Shown: one piece after another, positions 41,012 to 46,915 of the stretch
Layout of the letters: the number at the start of each line of letters is the position of its first letter
How positions within the stretch are numbered: the stretch's first letter is position 1
Assembly: GCA_026705565.1 (NCBI GenBank)
Contig: JAPPAJ010000050.1
Coordinates: 1-46,915, forward strand
Length of the DNA stretch: 46,915 nucleotides
Reading direction: 5' to 3'
DNA from: Caldilineaceae bacterium
GTDB lineage: Bacteria > Chloroflexota > Anaerolineae > Caldilineales > Caldilineaceae
The notes under the pieces: generated by a model
The model's database searches: none
What the model saw: the letters and a program-made list of their open reading frames with translations, nothing else
What the model was told of the DNA's origin: nothing
Made by a program: the position numbers and the translations under genes

Positions 41012-42637
41012 ATGAACGTCTATCAAGCTGTCGTTGAAATCCTCAAGCGCGAGGGCACGGAGTTCCTCAGCTGCTTTCCCGCCAATCCGCTGATCGATTA
41101 CGCGGCGGCAGGCGACATACGCCCGATTCTGGCGCGCACCGAACGCACCGTCATCAACATCGCCGACGGCTTCTCCCGGATCCACAACGGCAATCGCATC
41201 GGCGTGTGCTGCATGCAGGCCGGACCGGGAATCGAGAACGCCTTCGCCGGTGTGGCACAGGCCTATGCCGACTCCGTGCCGGTCCTGATTCTGCCCGGGC
41301 AGGGCGGTACCGACCGGATCGATGTGCCGCCGGAGTTCGATGCCAGCCACAACTACCAGCACGTAACCAAGTGGGTGGCCCGCATCAACAAGCCGGAACG
41401 CGCCCCCGAAATGCTGCGCCGAGCCTATCAAATGCTCCGGTCCGGCACCCCCGGTCCCGTCATGCTGGAACTGCCGTCCGACGTGGGTTCCGCCGAGTTC
41501 GGCGACAGTGTGGACTACGAACCCGTGCGACCGGTGCGCTACGGCCCCGATCCGGCCGACGTGGACCGGGCGGCCGACCTGCTGCTGGCGGTGAAGCGAC
41601 CGGTCATTCAGGCGGGCCAGGGTGTTCTCTATGCCGAGGCCACTGCCGAATTGGTGGAACTGGCGGAACTACTCCAGGCCCCGGTCATGACCACCTTGCC
41701 GGGCAAGAGCAGCTTCCCCGAGGATCACCCGCTGTCGCTGGGCTGCGGCACCTACACCGGCCCGGCCCAGGTAAAGCACATGCTGGCACAGGCGGACTGC
41801 CTGTTCGGCATCGGCACCAGCTTCACGCGCATGTTCCTGAGCACCCCGATTCCACCCGGCAAGACGGTGATCCACGCCGCCCTGGACGAACGGGACCTGA
41901 ACAAGGACCTGGTTCTGGACCAGGCGCTGATGGGCGATGCCAAACTGGTCCTGCAGGCCCTGCTGGCGGCGCTCAAGGCCCGCGGCACCGCGACGGAGAA
42001 GGACGCGGCCGACGAAGTTGGGGAACTGCGCAGTGCGTGGGAAGAGGAATGGGAACCAAAGCTGACCTCCGACGAAACACCCATCAACCCCTACCGGGTC
42101 ATCCATGACCTGCAGCAGGCCGTGGATGTGTCCAACACGATCGTGACCGCCGACTCCGGCAACCCGCGCGACCAGATTTCCCCCTTCTACATGACCTGCA
42201 AGCCCAACACCTACATTGGCTGGGGCAAATCCACCCAGTTGGGGTATTCGCTGGGCCTGGCCATCGGTGCCAAGCTGGCCGCACCGGAGAAACTGGTGGT
42301 GAATTTTGTCGGCGATGCCGCCATGGGCATGTGCGGCATGGACATCGAGACCTCCGTACGCTCCAAGGTGCCGATCCTGACCCTGTTGGTCAACAACTCG
42401 GCCATGGGCGGCTACGAGAAGCACCTGCCGGTCGCAACCGAGAAGTACGGGACCAAGTTCCTGTCGGGGGAATACGCCGATCTGGCCGCGTCCCTGGGTG
42501 CCTGGTCCGTGAAGGTGACCGATCCAGCCGATATCATTCCCTCCATCAAGGAAGCGGCGGAGCAGACATCCGCAGGACGGACCGCCCTGGTGGAGTGCAT
42601 CACCTGTGAGGAACGTCAGTTCTCCTTGGTGCGCTGA
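41012..42637 (+). CDS. Thiamine pyrophosphate-requiring enzyme (acetolactate synthase-like)
   Basis: A ~541-aa TPP enzyme with the three-domain order of the acetolactate synthase/benzoylformate decarboxylase family. The catalytic Glu is in ILARTERTVINIADGFSR near residue 44. The PYR domain is followed by a central domain (VKRPVIQAGQGVLYAEA) and a PP domain whose TPP/Mg motif starts GDAAMGMCGMDIETSVR and ends with the NN of LTLLVNNSAMGG. Substrate cannot be inferred; no small ALS subunit is nearby. ATG at 41012 was taken as the start, with GTG at 41006 possible. No Shine-Dalgarno site is clear. Confidence 0.9.
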   Translation: MNVYQAVVEILKREGTEFLSCFPANPLIDYAAAGDIRPILARTERTVINIADGFSRIHNGNRIGVCCMQAGPGIENAFAGVAQAYADSVPVLILPGQGGTDRIDVPPEFDASHNYQHVTKWVARINKPERAPEMLRRAYQMLRSGTPGPVMLELPSDVGSAEFGDSVDYEPVRPVRYGPDPADVDRAADLLLAVKRPVIQAGQGVLYAEATAELVELAELLQAPVMTTLPGKSSFPEDHPLSLGCGTYTGPAQVKHMLAQADCLFGIGTSFTRMFLSTPIPPGKTVIHAALDERDLNKDLVLDQALMGDAKLVLQALLAALKARGTATEKDAADEVGELRSAWEEEWEPKLTSDETPINPYRVIHDLQQAVDVSNTIVTADSGNPRDQISPFYMTCKPNTYIGWGKSTQLGYSLGLAIGAKLAAPEKLVVNFVGDAAMGMCGMDIETSVRSKVPILTLLVNNSAMGGYEKHLPVATEKYGTKFLSGEYADLAASLGAWSVKVTDPADIIPSIKEAAEQTSAGRTALVECITCEERQFSLVR

Positions 42638-42792
42638 CTTGCCATGCCTCCCTCTTCGCACCGAAGGTGATTGGTCCGGCTTCCGCCGCAGGAAATTGAA
42701 TCGGAATCAAGCGATGTCCACATCCGGCGTGCCTGCTGTGCCTACCGGATGCAGACGGCATGGACACACCACAGATCTCCGAGGAGGTCACG

Positions 42793-44184
42793 ATGGCTGA
42801 AATCCAACGTGCGGCCGGAACCGGCCACCGCGCCGGCAAGGGCCTGCGAGTTCTGGCCGCTGCGGTGCTGGTGTGCCTGGCAGGGCTGGTCGCCCTGCCC
42901 GAACCGACCAAGGCTCATGAGCTGACCACCTGTCAGGATGAACAGTCCATCCTCGGGCATCTGACTACGCGTGCCCATGCCTGGACGTGCATCGAGGACC
43001 CGTGGCACGTCTTCGACCTGGCCAGCGACAGCTGGCCGCCGATGTCCCACCTCTCGAACATCCAAAAGGCTCAGTTGCAGGTCTATGCCACTAGTTTCAA
43101 GGCCGGTCGCTACGACGACTTCGTGGTCGGGGACAGTCCGGCGTGGCAGGGATCAGGCAACCTGGCCTGGCAGCGGGAATTTGCAGCTGTTGGCTTCCGC
43201 GCTGCGGACAAGGGCACTCTGTTTGCCGTGGCAATGTGGGTGGACCAGGCCATTGACTTCGACGCCTATACCGCTCAGGTGGCGGCACATTCCGATGCCT
43301 GGGAGGCGATCACACTGACCACCCAGAGCATTCCCTGGTTGGACGGAGGCACCACTCCCCAACAACAGGCCTGGCTTCTATCGGGAAGCCAAGCCCGGAG
43401 TCTGCTGGACCTCGATACGAGTTTCGCCAACAACCGCTATCTGGTTGTCGAACCCACACCGGCCCTGCGCGAGCTGGGAGGAATGCCCATTCTGGCGTTC
43501 TTCTCCAGCACCCCCATCGCAACGGAGGATCTTTCAGGCCTGTTGGACAGTCTGCATTTTGTCCACACCCTGCCGCCGGCAGATCCAGACCCCGACTTAG
43601 TCTTCCAGTCCGAGGCAACCACCGGTCTGTTGGCACTAATCCCATCACTGAACCAAGCCGGGCAATCCGTCATCGAAAGCCGCATCCAGGCCACGCAGGC
43701 CTCTGCCGTGGAATTCGCGCGGGAGATGCCCTTCACCGCCCTGCTGCCCTGGCAGCTGATGACCGCGGCCAGTGATCTGTACTGGGCGCCCTACGGCCTG
43801 CATAGCGGGCGCTTGATTCTCTGGGAGTACACCGGCGGTGCCCACGGCAACCTGACCGTGGGCAGCTGGACCTTCACCGATGCCGGCGAACCGGTCGCCT
43901 TGACCGACCTCCTGGCTATCCCCGAAGACGAGGCTCTGGCACTGATTGTGCAGGCCGCCAAGGACTATCGCACCGCGGCCCTTGACCCGGAACAGGATCA
44001 CGACATGGCCCTTCAGTGGGTGGAGGACGGCCTACAGAGTCTGGACGACATCTCCGGCTGGAATCCGGTCCGACGAAATGGTCGGCTTTGGCTGCTGATC
44101 ACACTGGAGCCCTACGTGATCGCCCCGTGGGTGGAGGGCATACAGACAATCTGGGTACAGGTACCGCTGCAAGATCCAAGATGA
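42793..44184 (+). CDS. Secreted protein with RsiV/PdaC-like DUF3298 domain
   Basis: A 463-aa protein. A signal peptide (GLRVLAAAVLVCLAGLVALP) ends near AKAHE. GAGGAGGT upstream fixes the ATG at 42793; an earlier in-frame ATG at 42760 is less likely. The middle ~250 residues are unrecognised. The C-terminal part (LILWEYTGGAHGNLTVGSWT, then GEPVALTDLLAIPEDEALALI) matches DUF3298, found in RsiV anti-sigma factors and PdaC deacetylases, where it binds lysozyme or cell-wall material. It would be exported or surface-located. It is followed by the CDP-alcohol transferase gene after 52 bases. Confidence 0.8.
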   Translation: MAEIQRAAGTGHRAGKGLRVLAAAVLVCLAGLVALPEPTKAHELTTCQDEQSILGHLTTRAHAWTCIEDPWHVFDLASDSWPPMSHLSNIQKAQLQVYATSFKAGRYDDFVVGDSPAWQGSGNLAWQREFAAVGFRAADKGTLFAVAMWVDQAIDFDAYTAQVAAHSDAWEAITLTTQSIPWLDGGTTPQQQAWLLSGSQARSLLDLDTSFANNRYLVVEPTPALRELGGMPILAFFSSTPIATEDLSGLLDSLHFVHTLPPADPDPDLVFQSEATTGLLALIPSLNQAGQSVIESRIQATQASAVEFAREMPFTALLPWQLMTAASDLYWAPYGLHSGRLILWEYTGGAHGNLTVGSWTFTDAGEPVALTDLLAIPEDEALALIVQAAKDYRTAALDPEQDHDMALQWVEDGLQSLDDISGWNPVRRNGRLWLLITLEPYVIAPWVEGIQTIWVQVPLQDPR

Positions 44185-44236
44185 GGGGCTCGGGGACGGC
44201 CGGCGCCACAGGCTGGTCGGCCGTCCCGCCTGCAGC

Positions 44237-45388
44237 ATGAATACATCGCGCCAGCAGGCCCTGGTCCTGTTTGTCGCCGGCCTCTCCGCGATCGCCGCCG
44301 GAACCGCCTATCTCGGGCCCATGGACGGCTCGGGCCTTTGGCTGCGTACCGTAGTGGCTGCAGGCGTCCTCACAGCCATCCTGGCGATTCTGTGGTTCAA
44401 CCTGGACGCCAACCATCCGGTTGGACAGCCCGATGCACCGTTTACGGGGCTGGGACCAGGGAACACCGTATCCGTTCTGCGCGGTCTGGTCCTGGCGTTG
44501 CTGGCGGGCCTGATCCCGCCGTTTGCCAACGGAGCATGGCCGCAGGCTCGGGCCGCGGCAGCGGTGCTCGTGGTCGTGTTCATGCTGCTGGATCTCATGG
44601 ATGGTTGGCTGGCCCGGCGCACCAACAGGGTGTCCCTGCTGGGCGAGCGGCTGGATATCGAGACGGACAGCGCGGGCCTGTTCGTGGTTTCCCTGCTCGG
44701 TGCCCTTTGGCACCTGCTGCCACCCTGGTACGTGGGGATGGCCCTGTTGAGGCCACTGTTCGTGGCGGGACAGGCACTGCGTGTGCGCAACAGCCTGACC
44801 AACCCTCCCTGGCCGGCCAGCGACAGCCGCCGCCGGGCCGCTGCCTGGCAAAGCATTTTGATGGTGGGATGTGTCTGGCCGGGCACCGACAGGCAGCTGA
44901 TCGAGCTGGGTGCCTGGATAGTAGCCCTGCTGGTCGCGGCCGGTTTTGGCCGCGACTGGCTTTGGATAACAGGCACTTGGACGGCCGACAGCCCCTTCAA
45001 CCAACGCTGGCAACGGGCTCGTTATGTGGTTCGCAGCTGGCTCCCGGTTTCGCTGCGCCCCGTGACGGTGCTGGGTGGCATGACCATGCTGGCCGATCCG
45101 GTGGTTCCCTTGGAAGGCCTGCCCGCGCAAGCCCTGGCGGCGGTGGCCGGAGTGTCCTTGCTGGCTGTCCTAACCGGTGTGGGCTTGCGGACAGGCAGCG
45201 CGGTGCTGGTGTGCGCTACGGGCCTCCTGAGCATATGGCTGCCCTTCAATGCCTCCATGGCCCTCGCGGTGGGAGGCGGCATGCTGCTCTTTGTGGAAGG
45301 CTGCCACCGATATGTGCTGCGCGTACCGTGGCTGAAGACCGATTCCCCTCCCGTCAACCCTCGTCCCCGCCGGACCGCCCGGCGATAG
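44237..45388 (+). CDS. CDP-alcohol phosphatidyltransferase
   Basis: A 383-aa polytopic membrane enzyme that moves an alcohol phosphate from a CDP-linked donor in phospholipid synthesis. The complete family motif DGx2ARx8Gx3Dx3D is present: Asp122, Gly123, Ala126, Arg127, Gly136, Asp140, Asp144. About eight hydrophobic segments are visible. It is longer than typical PgsA or PssA (about 200 aa), with an extra C-terminal membrane region of unknown role. The exact alcohol cannot be inferred. Confidence 0.9.
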   Translation: MNTSRQQALVLFVAGLSAIAAGTAYLGPMDGSGLWLRTVVAAGVLTAILAILWFNLDANHPVGQPDAPFTGLGPGNTVSVLRGLVLALLAGLIPPFANGAWPQARAAAAVLVVVFMLLDLMDGWLARRTNRVSLLGERLDIETDSAGLFVVSLLGALWHLLPPWYVGMALLRPLFVAGQALRVRNSLTNPPWPASDSRRRAAAWQSILMVGCVWPGTDRQLIELGAWIVALLVAAGFGRDWLWITGTWTADSPFNQRWQRARYVVRSWLPVSLRPVTVLGGMTMLADPVVPLEGLPAQALAAVAGVSLLAVLTGVGLRTGSAVLVCATGLLSIWLPFNASMALAVGGGMLLFVEGCHRYVLRVPWLKTDSPPVNPRPRRTARR

Positions 45389-45533
45389 AACCCGAGCCTG
45401 TTGAGCCGTCGGCAGACATCCGCCGGCATGCTGTCCCAGACTTGACCAAGGCAAGGGTACATCCGGAACCCAGCCCGGTGAACTGGCCATCCTTCACTGG
45501 CTGAACCGTCACGGGATCGATCCATCCGGTCCT

Positions 45534-46775
45534 TCAGTTCTGAACAAAGATCGTGTCCATTTCCTCAATGCGTTCGTCCGGCGTAAAGCGCCAGATGCCC
45601 ACGTAGCCCTGGAGAAGATCACCGTTTTCGTCCCAGTCCAATGAACTGGCCGCCCCTTCGTAGTTAATCGCTTGACCGGACGCGAGTCGTCGCAGACCGT
45701 CGCCGACGCCGGTGGGCGTGCCCGGAACGATGTATCCCGGCGGGCCGCCAATCTCCCGCAACCGGTCGCGAATCGCCGACCCTTCGACACTGCCGGCGGC
45801 CTGGGCGGCAAGGACAAGCGCCATGGTCGCGTCATAGGTTTCCTTGACATAGGCCAGGACGGGCAGGGCCCCATAGGCTTCGATGAAGGCGGCTTCCCAT
45901 TCCGGAGTCGCGTCATTGTCGGGAGCCGATGCCCCTGCAGTGCCATACATGCCGCCCAAGTGGGTGCCCCCAATCTCTTGCACCAGACGCACGCGCTTGG
46001 CTGCATCGCCAAAGACGAATTGGTCAAAGAGCCTCTCGTCCAGAGCCGTCCGGATGAGGGCCAAGGCTTGCTCCTCATGCGCAACTACCACCAGTGCCTG
46101 GGCACCGCTCCCGGCACTCTCCCGCAACGCCTCAAGATAAGTCGTCTGGTTTACTTCCAAGGCAACGGACCGCAACGTTCCATCCCACGCCCGGGCAAAG
46201 GCGGCAGCCAGTCCCTGCCCATAGGCATCATTAACATAAATGAACCCGACATTGTCGAACCCGCGCTCCCGGGTCAGCGAGGCCAGGACCGGCCCCTGGA
46301 TGGCGTCGGAGAGAGCCGTACGGAAGAAGAAATCGTTGTCGGGAACCGTCGAGAGTTGGGGCGAGGTGGCAGAGGGACTGATCACCGGAATGCCTGCCGG
46401 ACCGGCCACGGTCTCCGCGATCGGCAACGCGGCCGAACTGGCGTTCGGGCCAACGATGGCATGGACACCCTCAACCTCGATCAGGTACCGGGCGGCGGCT
46501 ACGGCGGTCTGCGGATCGGAGGTGGCATCCGCCGCAATCCCGGTCACCGGTTGTCCAAGCACACCGCCACCGGCGTTGACATGGCTGATCGCCAGGTTGA
46601 AGGCCCGTTCCCGATCCGCGGACGCTTCCGGCGAGCCCGTGTAATTGAGCAGCAATCCGAGCTTCAGGGCCGTGGGGGTGTCCGTCGGAGGGGGAACCAC
46701 AAACGTACAGGAACAGGCAACCAACAGCAGACTGGCCGTCACAACCAGCCGGACGAATCTTGTTCTGAGGATCAA
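45534..46775 (-). CDS. Branched-chain amino acid-type ABC transporter receptor (LivJ/Peripla_BP_6)
   Basis: A ~413-aa type I periplasmic-binding lipoprotein. The signal (RFVRLVVTASLLLVACSC) ends in a lipobox Cys. The fold is shown by LKLGLLLNYTGSPEASADRE, VHAIVGPNASSAALPIAE, PVISPSATSPQLS and NVGFIYVNDAYGQGLAAAF. Such receptors bind branched-chain or other amino acids, amides or urea. No permease or ATPase genes lie next to it in the window. The start is uncertain: TTG at 46775 has AGGAG nine bases upstream; a TTG at 46820 or GTG at 46799 would lengthen it. Confidence 0.9.
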   Translation of the reverse strand: MILRTRFVRLVVTASLLLVACSCTFVVPPPTDTPTALKLGLLLNYTGSPEASADRERAFNLAISHVNAGGGVLGQPVTGIAADATSDPQTAVAAARYLIEVEGVHAIVGPNASSAALPIAETVAGPAGIPVISPSATSPQLSTVPDNDFFFRTALSDAIQGPVLASLTRERGFDNVGFIYVNDAYGQGLAAAFARAWDGTLRSVALEVNQTTYLEALRESAGSGAQALVVVAHEEQALALIRTALDERLFDQFVFGDAAKRVRLVQEIGGTHLGGMYGTAGASAPDNDATPEWEAAFIEAYGALPVLAYVKETYDATMALVLAAQAAGSVEGSAIRDRLREIGGPPGYIVPGTPTGVGDGLRRLASGQAINYEGAASSLDWDENGDLLQGYVGIWRFTPDERIEEMDTIFVQN

Positions 46776-46820
46776 ACTCTTGTTTCTCCTAGGGTCCACG
46801 TAGGACTGGCAATCGGACAA

Positions 46821-46915
46821 GGCTCAAGGCAACCCGTCTGTAACACCTGCATTGTTGTAGTAGGTGGATTGAAATACGAACTTGGCTTGGAACGTACTCC
46901 AAGAGGCGCAGGTTG
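46821..46915. other. Window end, no gene recognised
   Basis: About 95 bases upstream of the LivJ-type gene. No gene, promoter pair or repeat was recognised. Confidence 0.35.

Noticed and set aside
1-46915. tRNA, rRNA, CRISPR arrays or riboswitches
   Set aside because: No tRNA-like T-loop pattern, rRNA core sequence or regularly spaced repeats were noticed when reading both strands; a covariance-model scan was not possible here.

Overview
The window is a high-GC bacterial segment. It is most likely from an uncultured Chloroflexota, of the kind seen in marine and sponge-associated Caldilineales or SAR202-like genomes. That placement is an inference. It rests on a Tat-type lipoprotein oligopeptide binding protein with an acidic Ala/Pro/Glu linker, a Gfo/Idh - methyltransferase - phytanoyl-CoA dioxygenase cluster, Uma2 and DUF104 proteins, and a Chlamydia-like class Ic ribonucleotide reductase. 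No rRNA, tRNA or CRISPR array was seen.

Layout. Positions 1-5700 hold a CHAT-domain protein (cut by the window edge) and a minus-strand catabolic group (peptidase T, a 97-aa conserved protein, a DapA/NanA-type aldolase), divergent from an SMP-30/gluconolactonase. Positions 5700-20830 are a decayed accessory region. It holds an AT-rich DUF262/HNH defence gene, a broken IS701-like transposase, a HigBA module with an ImmA/IrrE-type antitoxin, an Mrr-like nuclease, a methyltransferase with two nonsense codons, a DinB protein, a toxin-antitoxin pair with a frameshifted toxin, an orphan DUF104 antitoxin, a Uma2 protein, an M20 amidohydrolase, a HEPN/MNT pair and a VapBC pair with a multiply frameshifted VapC. 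Positions 21200-25830 are a minus-strand metabolic cluster (PhyH dioxygenase, methyltransferase, Gfo/Idh oxidoreductase, GT39-like glycosyltransferase). Positions 25960-36350 run on the plus strand: an MDR dehydrogenase, NrdB, then an oligopeptide-type ABC operon ending in an 866-aa toroid-like protein. Positions 36400-40800 hold another HigBA-like pair, a MerR plus VIT/vWA unit and a small membrane protein. Positions 41000-46800 hold a TPP enzyme, a secreted RsiV/PdaC-like protein, a CDP-alcohol phosphotransferase and a LivJ-type binding protein.

Two themes stand out. First, three times in 47 kb an intact gene is followed, beyond a stretch of unrelated genes, by a displaced same-strand copy of its own 3' end. 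These are SMP-30 (4702-5697, remnant near 19915-20022), the M20 hydrolase (17233-18498, remnant 7686-7861) and a small membrane protein (40589-40792, remnant near 37555-37660). This looks like repeated insertion or recombination at gene 3' ends. Second, several toxin-antitoxin loci have broken or missing toxins beside intact antitoxins, and several small regulators have readable operators: palindromes at start sites or around -10 boxes, one probable leaderless promoter, and a MerR operator whose arms include the Shine-Dalgarno sequence.

The metabolic parts fit a heterotroph that imports peptides or oligosaccharides and processes sugar acids, carbamoylated amino acids and modified carbohydrates.
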